Origin: Cydia pomonella
Taxonomy: Eukaryota; Arthropoda; Insecta; Lepidoptera; Tortricidae
Direction of reading: 5' to 3'
Assembly: GCF_033807575.1 (NCBI RefSeq)
Contig: NC_084730.1
Span: forward strand, 682,001-746,000
DNA length: 64,000 bases
Within the stretch, counting starts at the first letter, position 1, and each line of letters opens with the position of its first letter. The notes below the pieces were generated by a model. It was not told the DNA's origin. It did no database searches and worked only from the letters and a program-made list of their open reading frames with translations. Shown one piece after another: positions 1 through 12,800 of this stretch. A program made the position numbers and the translations under genes.

Positions 1-315
1 CTCACATATTACGAGGCGTGTGTGGTGCTACTATGTTTTGTGACGAGTGTTCTGGCGGCTATTGGCAATGAGGTAATTATTTTATTTGAGGCAACACATA
101 AAACGGTATTTTAATGCTTTGTCCTACGTCGGTAGTTACGAGTAGATTTATAATTATGACAAGGCTTAGCTATAATGGTCTATGTTTGAGATTTACGACG
201 GATAAAAGTCCTAGTTTTTTGTAAATATGAAATCGGAAGTGATTTGTATTATTACAGCTTTATCTTTTGTCCTGTAAATGGCTAAATTAATATAACACTT
301 TGACGTAGTCAGAGC
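1..315. other. No gene seen
   Basis: AT-rich sequence without a credible frame, RNA gene or recognised repeat. It may be Usp2 intron or upstream flank. Confidence 0.5.
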
Positions 316-319
316 AAAG

Positions 320-600
320 AGTATTGAAAGTAATAGAGAGGTTTTTAATTAATTTGGCATCTAAAACAGATGGTGCATCGCTGTGTCATATGTTTTCCGG
401 TCACTGAATTGTCAAACGTCAATTTTTGACAGTCAGAGTTACCGCAAAATGTATAAAGCTGTACAGTCGGTTCCCTAACACAAGTATCCACTTTTCTATA
501 CAACTTAGTATGGCTACTGGTTACTTAAGTTGGGTAACCGACCGTAAATCGCCATCTCGTTTACCTGTCAAATTCGAAGCACGAAATTGTTTTAAAATTT
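320..600 (+). repeat. Dispersed repeat, related to 33750-34175
   Basis: Shares the blocks AAAACAGATGG, GAGTTACCGCA-AATGTA, CATCT-GTTTACCTG and GAAGCACGAA in the same order with the second locus, where a MITE has inserted. No terminal repeats are evident. The short open frame here is not conserved. Confidence 0.7.
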
Positions 601-929
601 ACACATCTTAATCAATGTATCTTTGGTCAGAGTTATACTGTAAGGACATACCTAAAATCGAAAACCTCCTAATTTCATGAATGCCCTTGATTTTAATTCA
701 TTTTAAAATAAAACAACACGGCATTGAGATGATTTGTAATGCACTTGAACGTAAACTTAAGTATATAGCTGTTTATAGAAAATAAATTGCATTATTTGCT
801 AAAAATTTGTCATAATCATAATTATTTAAATTGTTGACATATTCTACCGTCATAGTTGCGTTTAAAAAAATATATAGTTTCGTGTTGTCACGGTAATGAC
901 ACCCACGGTAATGACATGTTTATCGCAAG

Positions 930-1011
930 GTGTGGTTGCCGCCGTTGCTTCGAGACTCTGAGTGTGGCTCCGGGGCCGCGGGCCGCGCGCGGGTATGCCG
1001 CCTCCTACCAG
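930..1011 (+). CDS. Usp2: Candidate upstream Usp2 exon
   Basis: This GC-rich island in AT-rich surroundings ends CAG|GTATCG. Read in the frame ending GYAASYQ it exits in phase 0, which is what the exon at 3726 needs. The 5' boundary is uncertain: a weak AG lies at 928-929, and other AGs follow. It could instead be a GC-rich repeat. There is no transcript evidence here. Confidence 0.4.
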
Positions 1012-1735
1012 GTATCGACGAAACTAGACAAATATGGAGACAAGACTAGGGTAAAATTACCCTTTTTTAACCTTACTTGCCATTAGATTAGCTTAATGTG
1101 ATACGTTGTTTTGGATGTAGAAAGGAGAAAATTTGTTAAAATGAGGCTCAAACTGCTCCCGTTTTTCTTCTTTATAAATATATTTTTTCCTTGTTCTATA
1201 ATATTCTTTTTTCGTTTTGCAACAAAAATATTTTTCCTAAAATACTATTTGGTCAGAAAGTGACTTAATTTTCGAGATGTGTTAGAGGTTTGAGCCCATT
1301 TTTAAAACAACTACATATTTATTTAAATTAAACAATTTTCATTATTATCAGTCCTTTTGATATAGTATACCAAAAAGTAGAGTATGGTAATTATTAATCA
1401 TTATTAAGTATTTAACTATCAAAATATGTAAAGTCGACGGTAAAAACATGTATTTGTCTTATTGGAATATAAAAAAACTTTAAAGCAAGAAGATATAATC
1501 TGGCATACCAACATTTTCAGTAGGAATGGGTGGCAAGTTTGGAAAACGTCGGGTCGATATCTTACACATATTTTCAATGTCGCGTTTGTTTTCTACTGAC
1601 TACTTAGGTTGACAGATTATATGTTTATATTTGACGGCACTCTAACACTTTTATTGGTATTAGAAAAAATATATAACTTAATTTCTAATAAGCAGATCAT
1701 ATCTGCGAGCGATACTATTTTTTTTATAGTAAAGA
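1012..1735. other. Usp2 intron sequence, nothing recognised
   Basis: AT-rich, no coding or structural signal seen. Confidence 0.45.
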
Positions 1736-1739
1736 GAAA

Positions 1740-1960
1740 ATAATATTAATTCCCGGCATCGGGCACTCGAACCTGGGACTCCGGTACCGTTAAGATAGAA
1801 CATTCTTACAGTATATGTCGCTATGCGCATTCCTAACAAAAAAATATGGAAATATTTGCACGTTTCGGTAAGCTAGTAGCTAAGTTGGTTAAGAGCAATG
1901 GTCGCAAGTTCGAGAGTCTTGCCCGAAGCGAGGCTTTCCCATTTTCCTTTAATATAAAAA
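1740..1960. repeat. Degenerate tRNA-like (SINE) remnants
   Basis: GGGCACTCGAACCTGGGACT near 1760 resembles a reversed B box. A plus-strand GTAGCTAAGTTGGTTAAGAG near 1875, followed by GCAAGTTCGAGAG, resembles A and B boxes. No full cloverleaf is recoverable. Confidence 0.45.
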
Positions 1961-2591
1961 TATTATGTAACCTAATCGCACATACCTGTTACCCAACATA
2001 GAACCTGCGCGGGTTAACGTGCGCGTCGTGCGTCACAGGCGCCCGGTAATGACCACCACGGTAATGACGCAGTAACACCTCGCTTTTGTGGCATGGTGAT
2101 GACAACGAACTTGGACTTGTGTATGAACTGTTTTCGTGAATATTTGAGGTGTTAGGTAAAAAAGTTTTAAGTGTACTTTTTTTTATTTGAATTATTTTAT
2201 GATATACTTAGAGGTATGTTCTATAGTTCTCGAGCTGTTTGGATCCGAAGTAGAGAAAATGTTCCAAAATTTACATAAATTTTTCGCTCCGTCCTGTCCA
2301 TTCCGTGACCGTTATAGTCTAAAAAATGGCAACGCAATGGAAAAAAAAACTTATCATTTTCCCCTACCATCATAGGAAGAGTTTCTTTATTCTGTTCAAA
2401 AACATAACATGAACATTTTCAAATAAAAAAAATTGTACACTTATAAATAAGATTTGCTGGTTTTATTAAAAAAAAATCCTAATAAGATTAAATGGGGTAA
2501 GATAAGCACTTGTAGGGAATCTTCATACCTTTTCTCTTCCCCAGAGAAAAATAAACTCCGTTTTTGTTACCCGCCCAACGACCATACTTGC
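1961..2591. other. Usp2 intron sequence, nothing recognised
   Basis: It contains a GC-richer patch at 1995-2090 with CCACGGTAATGACGC, a motif also seen near 890 and 905. No gene is evident. Confidence 0.4.
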
Positions 2592-2999
2592 TAACAAAGA
2601 GAATTTGAAATAGAGGCGGATTGTCAAAGTAAACTTTGTAGCCACAGTAAATTTACTGCCATCTTTCGACACATGATTAAAAGTTTTAGAACACCATTTG
2701 TCTTTGATCCTTATGCTTTCACTGATATGTTTTCAATTTGTTAAATATCAAAAAGAGGATAGGCCAAAGGTTATTATTTATTAAGGCCAAATATTTTCGA
2801 GCGATGGCGCCCTATGTTCGAGTAGATGGCGCCACTTTTTGATATTTATCCAAATTTAACACTTCAAGTGAAATAATAAGGATCAAAGTCAAATGGCGTT
2901 CTAAAAGTTTTAATCGTGTGTCGAAAGATGGCGGTAAATTTACTGTGGCTACAAAGTTTACTTTGACAATCCGCCTCTATTTTTAAATTCTCTTTGCTT
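2592..2999. mobile_element. Palindromic MITE, family P1
   Basis: Long inverted arms: CAAAGAGAATTTGAAATAGA at the left is mirrored at the right end, and GTAGCCACAGTAAATTTACT and TCTTTCGACACATGATTAAA recur inverted. The centre has two ATGGCGCC motifs. Degraded relatives lie at 7280-7800, 15293-15415 and 18905-18985. Confidence 0.85.
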
Positions 3000-3725
3000 G
3001 TTAATAAACAATATTGTTGAATTGTAATTATTTATTCATTTGCTCCTGGCATGTAAAACCCCGTTTGATTCAGGTGAGTGTGTGTCGTGTTTAGAGTATT
3101 TAGCTTTTCAATTCATTTAGGTTTTTGCACGTTGTGAACACATTTTATTTAGTCTTGATTTATTAGATTTTTATAGGTGTGTGTGTTTTTCTCAGGTTTA
3201 ATTGACTGTGCAGTCAATGCAATATTTAACAAATTCTCCAGAATATCAATATCTTTTAAATTTTCAGATATTTTTGAGCTTTTCCTGTCAAATATTATTT
3301 TGTGCACAGCGTGAAATATATGTATATTTTTGGACCATTTTATTTAAAGTTGACACTCTTTTCAGATTTGAGAATTTCTATGTTATTTCTAGCTTTCTTA
3401 CGAGCTTTTGTTATCCTAAAAAAGAAATGCCTTAAATTTTTTTTCCATTCCGTTACCATTCTTCATACTTTGCGGTAACGGAATTGAAGGGACGAAGAAT
3501 ATGTGGACACTTTTGTCATCTATTACGATCGTGGGGTAAGAATAACATAAAAATTCTCAGTTAAAAAGTTGTGTGTACAACTTTAAAAAGTGGCCTTGAT
3601 GCGTCGTTTTAACTGCAGTAGTTTTTAATTCTGTACGAAACTTTGTTCACGGAACACTTTGGTCCTGCAAATCAGTTAAAGGCGTTTTATTAAAATTATT
3701 GATTGTTTTTTTTGGATTGGTATAG
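3000..3725. other. Usp2 intron sequence with a small palindrome
   Basis: An inverted pair, TTCCGTTACC and GGTAACGGAA, sits at about 3450-3482. Otherwise no recognised feature. The 77-codon open frame at 3202 has no family resemblance. Confidence 0.4.
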
Positions 3726-3825
3726 GAGTTAGCGGGCGGGAAGAGCGGGGGGAGCGGGCTGCGACGCAGCACCGAGAGGGAGCGGGACACCATCAGCGAG
3801 AGCCGCGAGAAGTTGCAGGTTAGCG
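3726..3825 (+). CDS. Usp2: Usp2 exon: Ser/Arg/Glu-rich linker before the catalytic domain
   Basis: The acceptor is TATAG and the donor GTAAGT at 3826. The exon enters in phase 0 and exits in phase 1. It encodes a charged linker including RRSTERERDTISESREKLQ. The alternative GTTAGC donor seven bases upstream would put a stop at the start of the next exon, so the GTAAGT site is preferred. Confidence 0.8.
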
Positions 3826-6800
3826 GTAAGTGCGAAAGAGATAAACGTATTATACAGCAACTCTTAGGTATTTTTTTTTATTTAAATCCTCATGCAGAGA
3901 TATAAATGATATAAAGTGGGTGATAGACGGGCGAGTAGTAAGAGTATAATATAATAATAATAATTCAGCCTATATACGTCCCACTGCTGGGCACAGGCCT
4001 CCTCTCATACGCGAGAGGGCTCGGGCTAGCCCAATGCGGATTGGGGACTTCACATACACCTTTGAATTTCTTCGCGGATGTATGCAGGTTTCCTCACGAT
4101 GTTTTCCTTCACCGAAAAGCTAGTGGTAAATATCAAATGATATTTCATATATAAATTCCGAAAAACTCATTGAGAGTATAAAATGTATGTAATTTGCTGG
4201 ACTTTTTAACCAGATAAAAATATTACCTAACAGTGCCAATGCGAAGCAGTTACAAAATTTAATATATTAGATACCAGTCTAGTGTAAATTACGAATATTT
4301 CTAAATATAAAAAAAATTGACAAGTTAGATGTCTATTACTGGGGCACATATACCCAATAATGGACCCAACTTTTTATCTTTAAGAAATGATGGGTGATGT
4401 ATTTATTAATACATTATTTTATAATTAAATTGACGATCCCATCATAAGTGATAAATTATATATTTATTTGTAAACATAGGTTATCACAGATCATACAATT
4501 GTATTAAGGAGGTTGACGTAGGGCCAGATGGTGTATGCAGCTGATATTATGCATCATTACGACGTCAGCTTATTATATCCAAAACTGATGCCAGTATCCC
4601 GTTTTTATACAAGTTAATTACATATTTTAATTTCCTTATGTTTCAGGTTTAAATGGACTCCGCAACATCGGTAACACCTGCTTCATGAACAGCGTCATCC
4701 AATGCTTATCCAACACTAAGCCCCTGCTGGAGTACCTGGAACAGGAGCAGTACACATCGGACATCAACACCACTCTCTCCTGCATGAAGGGCGCGCTCAT
4801 AAAAGGTTAGTACCATTACTGGGCCAGATGGACTGTACAGATCCAATGCCTGTCCAATACTAGGCCCCTGCTGGAGTATTTAGACCAGGAGTCATATACC
4901 GCGGACATCAACACCACTCTCCTGCATGAAGGGCGCGCTCATAAAGGTTAGTACCATTACTGGGTCAGATGGATCGTTAGTACCATTACTGGGCCAGATG
5001 GACCGTACAAGTGATTCAAAGCCTGTCCAACACTAAGCCCCTGCTGGAGTACCTGGACCAGGAACAGTATACCGCGGACATCAACACAACACTTTCCTGT
5101 ATGAAGAGCGCGCTCATAAAAGGTTAGTACCATTATTGGGCCAGATGGACTGTACAAGTGATTCAAAGCCTGTCCAACACTAAGCCCCTGCTGGAGTACC
5201 TGGAACAGGAGCAGTACACATCGGACATCAACACCACTCTCTCCTGCATGAAGGGCGCGCTCATAAAAGGTTAGTACCAGAGCCCGTACCTTTCATGCCG
5301 TTGACAGAAAAATGACGTCACGCTACATAGAGTATGATTCCAATTAGTATTTTCGTAATAATTAATCATTTGTCAACCTCTTTAGGTAACTGCTACATAT
5401 ACTTGACAATCAGTATAGAAACGTCTAACTGACTTTCATTTTATTGTCACACAAATAAATAATAGATTATTAATTTATGAAATAATACATATTTTTGGTT
5501 TTTAACAGCGTAACAAGCTTTTATTCACGTAACAAGTATTTATTATGAATATTATGATACCCATCAATAAGTAAGTTATCTAAATTTGTAGTAACCCCTG
5601 TATGATAATTACGTCATTTTTGCGTCAACGGCATGAAAAGTACGGGCATCATTACTGGGCCAGATGGACTGTACAGATCCAATGCCTGTCCAATACTAGG
5701 CCCCTGCTGGAGTATTTAGACCAGGAGTCATATACCGCGGACATCAACACCACTTTCTCCTGCATGAAGGGCGCGCTCATAAAGGTTAGTACCATTACTG
5801 GGCTAGATGGACGGTTAGTACCATTATTGGGCCAGATGGGCCGTACAAATGATCCAAAGCCTGTCCAACACTAAGCCCCTGCTGGAGTACCTGGACCAGG
5901 AACAGTATACCGCGGACATCAACACAACACTTTCCTGTATGAAGGGCGCGCTCATAAAAGGTTAGTACCATTACTGGGCCAGATGGGCCGTTAGTACCAT
6001 TATTGGGCCAGCTGGGCCGTTAGTACCATTATTGGGCCAGATGGACCGTACAAGTGATTCAAAGCCTGTCCAACACTAAGCCCCTGCTGGAGTACCTGGA
6101 CCAGAAACAGTATACCGCGGACATCAATACAACACTTTCCTGTATGAAGGGCGCGCTCATAAAAGGTTAGTACCATTACTGGGCCAGATGGGCCGTACAA
6201 ATGATCCAATGCCTGTCCAACACTAGGCCCTGCTGGAGTACCTGGACCTGGAGCAGTACACCGCGGATATGAACACCACTCTCTCCCTCATGAAGGGACT
6301 ATTCTTCAAATCTATTATATTTAGATCGCTTCTTAGCGATAAGACCGCCTGTTGTTACCTACTTTTACGTGTTTTTTCATTACCTGTCAATTTTTAACTG
6401 TATGGTGCACAAGAAAGAATATTTACTTACTTATTTATTCCTATATTAGTGTTCATGAATTAATAAATAACAGATAACAGTAAGTAGATGAGAAAAAACG
6501 TCCACAAGAGAGGTATGGGCATTGTGAATGTCATCTCGCTTTGTGTGGTAGGGCACAGCACAGCGGATGTCATTCCAGATCTAGAGCAGAGCCCAACTGG
6601 GGAAGTACCTCCACCTTACAGGAAACCGCAGCCAAATAACACTAGACCCTACTCATAGTGTTGTGTTCCTGCCGGTGAGTAAGGTTGCCAGAGCTCAACG
6701 AGGGTGGGAGAGGGTTAGGGTCGGCAACGCGCATGTAACTCCTCTGGAGTTGCAGGCGTACATAGGCTACGGATACTGCTTACCATCAGGCAGGCCGTAT

Positions 6801-9800
6801 GCTTGTTTGCCACCGACGTAGTATAAAAAAAAATGTTTTTTTTTCTCCCAGCGTTCGCGTCAGTAATCAAAGAGTTGTGGGAGCCGGGCTCGCGCGACGC
6901 GGTGGTGAACACCACCTCCTTCAAGTCGCAGGTGCAGCGCTTCGCGCCGCGCTTCATGGGCTACAGCCAGCAGGACGCCCAGGTCGGCTGCCACTCCTCA
7001 TCAGTGATCGGAACTATGGGAGTCAAACTTTAACAAAACTTGTTAAGCGGACATAAAATAGTGCATACAGCCCTAAAAATATTCATGTCCATAGGGATAG
7101 GAATAGTATAGTACTTACAGCCATAAAAATATTTACATTCATAGATATTCGAATATGTTTAAGGCTATAAGCACTCTTTTTACGTCCGCTTGATAAGTTT
7201 TGTTAAAGTTTTACTCCCATAGTTCCGATCACTGGTCCTCATGCCTGAAAACAGTAGAAACTGTTAGAACAGTGTTCACTGATAACAAACACAATTTGAA
7301 ATGGAGGTGGATTGTCACAGAAAATTTTGTAGCCACAGTGAATTTACTGTCATCTTTCGACACATGATCAAAACTTTTTCAAAAATTCAAAATTCAAAAA
7401 TTTATTCTGCAGGTAGGCCTCAAGGGCTCTCTTACAAGTCAATACAACATTTATACTAACATCATATAGTGACATGAAAAATACATAACAACATTTATAA
7501 ATACAACAGCCAATACCTGGGTAAACATTACATTATAATAATCTTAAAATAAATAATTACTACAATACAATAGAGATATATAGTCTCTATGCTTAAAAAC
7601 ACATTAAATCTGGAGATGTAAAAGGTCCCCAATGTCAGAGTACTAATACTAATAAAATTTGGAGGTGTAAAGTCTCTCCAAGTGTCAAAATAAAATTTAT
7701 ACTAATTTATACAATTTTAGAACGCCATTTGAATTTGATCCTTATTCTTTCACTGATATGTGTTAAATTTGTTAAATATCAAAAAGGGCAAAAGAGATGT
7801 GAAATTTAAAATTAAAACGATATAAATATTCATTTAAATTTCAAAGGGCATGTAAGGGCAAAGTCGATTATTAGGTCGAACCATAGTAGTCTCATTCGAT
7901 ATTTAATAACACCATTAGAGTAACAAGAATAGAGATATGTATAAACAATAAGGTAAGAGTGAGATAGCGCTTTACAAATAAAAGACACTTCCAATATGTC
8001 GGTGTTTCAAGTCCTTACAGTTGTTTAGTGTTGTTAGGAACTCCAGTCTTCTGTGTTTAAATTTGAAGAATTCGATTCGTGTTTACCAGGCTCGGCGTTT
8101 AAAAAACTGCCGAGTCTCTTAAGGGGGAAGAATAGCTTTTCAAATCTAACGAAATAACGGTAATTTTTCTATGAAATTCCATTTCGGGAAAAAATGGTTT
8201 CCGCTAACTAAATCTTAACAAATCACTGTTGGTTTATTTTATTTAAATAACACAATTTAGCAATGTAAAAGGTCCCCAATGTCAGAGTACTAATACTAAT
8301 AAAATTTGGAGGTGTAAAGTCTCTCCAAGTGTCAAAATAAAATTTATACTAATTTATAACATTTTAACACAAATCACTTATATCTCGATGTCGATCGCTT
8401 TAGCATAATATATTCTAGGTTTATTAGGTTAAGCTTTTTTTTTTTTAATTCGGCTTGCAAATATTGGAGAAAAGGAAACCTATAAACCTAGTTTTTCATT
8501 GTGTCAATGACATTCAAAAAAATCATGGAGAATGGAAAAAGTAGAAAAACGTTTTCTCTTTTTGTATGGTCGATCACGTGGTATAATTCCCTCTTAAGTC
8601 CAGAGTCGAGTTTTTTATTGAGTATTTTAAGCGCTACTCAAAAATTCCTCTCCGAATAAAGACTCCGTCATCGATTTTATAGGGTTTATCTAAATGCAGT
8701 ATCAATTTAAAAAAAAAAAATTTATAAATTGAGAGTTATCTGGAAAAGTCGTTTACAGTACATATGGGGCTACTTTATAGCACTAGTGCGAAAAGTAGCA
8801 TATTACGTTACTGTGTCGAACATTTAAAGGGCCATATGTACTGTAAAACGTTGTACGATACATGTGCGAATAGGTAATTCGCAACTCGTGTCGATTTAAA
8901 ACACTCCCTTCGGTCGTGTTTTAATTTATCGCCACTCGTTTCGAATTTCCTATTTTTCGCACTTGTATCGTAATGTACTATTTTACAAATACATCACGTC
9001 TTAAGTATTATAGTCGGAGTTGAATCTTAAAACAGAGTTACACTCTGTATCTTTAGGTATTTAAATAAAAGTAAACAAAATCTACCCTCAAATGGCTCCT
9101 TTAGCCAGTTGAGGGTAGATGAAAACATTACATGATCAAATAATGTAGGTTAAGGTCAGGTCGTTCAGTGACAGATCCAGACGGTTTTGTATTTGGTTGG
9201 TTAACCAATAAATATTATAAGTACCCTAAAATATACAAATGGTTTGTTTACTTTTATTTAAATACCTAAAGATACAGAGTATAGTAGTAAGAGTTAAATA
9301 ATTTTGTTGATATTTGCAGGAGTTCCTCCGCTACCTGCTGGAAGGTCTGCATGAGGACGTGAACCGCGTCACCGTCAAGCCGAAGCCGATCCTCACAGAA
9401 ATCGACGACAGCCTCAGGTAATATGGACTGATTTGATGTTATTGTCGAAAAAGAGCTTTTTCTTCCCTGCTGGGAGAGATCAAAGTAACAAATTTCTGTT
9501 CTAGGGCACTATTTACAGCTGTTTGCATACTTTTTTTGTTTAAGAATATTTTTAAGTTATAATTTCCTTATATATGTGAAAAACAGCATATGTCACATGG
9601 TAGCAAAATTATTTCCATCTTGGGTGTAACACTCAAATCTCACTACGCTCAGAATTATATTTAAGAATCCCTCGCTACTCTCGAGTTTCTACCATAGGTA
9701 TCCTTCGCTTCGTTCAGGATCCAATGTACGCCCTCGCCGTAAATATGTAATTTTTCTCCCTTGTACCACATACGGAGAACATACGTAGATACAGTAAAGT

Positions 9801-12800
9801 GATTAAAAATAAATATTGATTAAATACTAAACTTAAAGTAAAATACTAAAAAATATCCCCCTGCGGCATGGTGCCGTAGATACTGGCAGCATTTCCTCGC
9901 TGTATTGCAAGACTAATTCTTTGAACGAGGAAGCTGCCAGGTCTGCGTTCGCCGGTGACCTCTGCTAACCTGTTTGAAAGATCCTTAATGAGCTTAAGGG
10001 TAAAGTGATTATGCATCCAAATGATACAATTTTTTTTTTTAATATTTAGAAAACAAACAGCCTTTTACAAATATGTCTAAAGTAAATGAACTAAAAATAG
10101 GCCTAAACCTCCTACATTACTAAGAAAACTATTACATAGAAATGTAAATTACGCAATTATAAATTACCGGTTTAGTTGTGTACTACACGCAAGTAAGGTA
10201 AGAAAACATACAAAAGTATGAAAAATATGACTGGAACCAAATTGATCAATTTCTAGAAAACAAAATATTGTTAAAACATTATTCATAATTTTCCCAGCGC
10301 TGTCCCGCGAAAGGCTCTAATTTTAATAAACATACATTTATTTAGCAAGTAGGCCACATGTCATTTTACATGTCACATTTTTACAAGCAATAAAAATAAT
10401 AAAATACAATTACAAATATGGAATCAATCAAATATTATAGACTTAAGTCTATAATATTTTTTTTTATAATATTTTATTGATTTGATTTTAATTAATTAGA
10501 GATGTATACAGTCTCTAAGTATCGAATTACACAAAAAATCAAGATAAAAAAAATACAAAAATCAAATACCAACAAAACTTCTTTAGAGTTGTAAACCATT
10601 AAATTAGCCTTAGAGATGTAAAGGGTCTCCAAGACTAAAATATGAACGCGACTGCAATCTGACCTTTCAACCTAGAGGAGAAATTAAGACTTATTAGGAT
10701 TATTGTTTAACACAAATTAATGTAGTCTAAAACCCTTCATATAACCTTTTAACTTGCAATGTTTGTAGGTAACAACTTAGTATTTCAAAATATACATAAA
10801 TTTTTGGGTAAAATTTAATTTTTGGTATAAGCTTTTATCGCTGACTGTACTTTTTTCCACAGGCAATTCTAAAAACCCCAAATACAATTAGGTTGCGTTG
10901 TTTTATCACAGAGTTCCTATGGCTACCTCCTGACTCCATCATCAGATCAGCTTGATGGTACCATAATATTGCATTGTCACCCGACTTACATATGTATGCA
11001 AATTTTCAGCTTCATCCAGGAAACCGGGAAGTGGGTCAAATTTAACTTGTAAGATTTGTCCCATACATACTAACAGGGCAAGTTAAATAAAGTTTGTAAA
11101 AAATTAGCTATGAATGTACGTACTTAATGACTGACAAAACAAAATTATGATGACATCGAGCCAATCTAATGATGAAGCAGAAGGTAGCCATAAGAACTTG
11201 GTGATAAAACAACAACAAATCTTTATTGAGTTTGGGTTTGTTAGAATCGGCTCTATTAGAAGAAATACAGTTGATGATAAAAGCCTCTGTTTTTTTTCTA
11301 ATATATACATTTGTGTTATTCAATAAATAAATATTATAGGGGCATTTTTACACAAATTGACTAAGTGACACCTTATGCTCAAGAAGGCTTGTGTTGTCAA
11401 TCAATCAATCAATCAAATATTTATTGATAAAATATAAGTACTTTACATGTCAACACTTTACAGCTAATGGGATTACACATATTATTATTTATCTAATTAA
11501 AACATTACTTATCTATTGTGGGGCAGATAACGATATATATAATATAAATACTGAAATACATAGAAAATATCCATGACTCAGGAACAAATATCTGCGCTCA
11601 TCACACAAATAAATGCCCTTACCGGGATTCGAACCTGGGACCATCCGCTTCATAGGCAGGGCCACTAAAGACCGGTCGTATTAATTCATTTCAGATGATT
11701 TATTGATAAATGTACATCTCATTTACATGTCAAACAAAAATAAAAAAAATTAAAAAATAAAAATAAAAATTATTATGGTGAAATTGCATACATATTGTTA
11801 TATAATTTTTACAGGATTTGAATAGTGTCAACATTAACGTATATTGTTCCAGCGATTCAGCCAAGGCTCAAGAGGCGTGGCAGCGCTACCTGCGCATGGA
11901 GGACAGCCGCGTCGGCGACATCTTCGTCGGGCAGCTCAAGTCCACGCTGCGCTGCACGCACTGCAAGGCTGACTCCGTCACTTTCGACCCATTCTGGGAT
12001 CTTAGGTGAGTAGACCCAGTTATGGACATATTATACATATAGGGACCGTGCGCGTTGGAGGGTCTGCCATCTTGTGGCCTGAATCGGAACCATAAACATG
12101 TACATTTACGCCTCGCGCCAAAAATCTGACGGCTCCTGTGCTGCCTCCTACAGTTCATGCACGCTCCCTATATAGTTGAAGAAAATTAAATTCAAATGTA
12201 TGGAAAATTTGGCATAATTAATGGAAAACTTTTATCTATCCGGATATGTAGGTTACAGCGTAAAGTTAAATTTTATCTACTCTCCCCCCCCCTTCCGCAG
12301 CGAGCGTCACCCCCCCCCGCGCCCTCGAATATGTCCCGGAGCGTGATATTTTGCACTTAAAAAATAAACCGTAAACGATACGTAACAAGTCTTTAAGAAC
12401 GAAATAATCCTCGATAAATTTACTATAAACCTCTCATACAAACAAAAGCGATATCACTTACAGTTTCAGCGCAATCTGCCACCAAATACGAACGTTTTTA
12501 ATAATTTGTCCATTTTTATTTACTAATCGTTTAGTTTTTTCAATAATTTCACACTTTACCGCCAAGATATGTATGACAAATTAAAGAACAGAATATTCTT
12601 TTTATAAAAAGGTATAATTCATTTCTAAAATCTTTCATTTACTGTTTCTATGCTATTTTAAAAATTCACTATAATCAGAACCAGCACAGATTTGTTTGCT
12701 TTAACAAATTAGTGGGACAGGCGAAGAATGCTGTTATTTTGGCAAAATTGCCGCCTACATCGTCTGCTGCTCGACATCATTTTCAGCGAGTCTTTCACCA

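Noticed and set aside
4957..6209. Minus-strand repetitive frames (LYGPSGP motif)
   Set aside because: Antisense of array A intron leaders and exon copies.
6715..6957. Minus-strand frame with RSLCTPATPEELHARC, also at 62927-63115
   Set aside because: Antisense of the repeat M tail; recurs because the repeat recurs.
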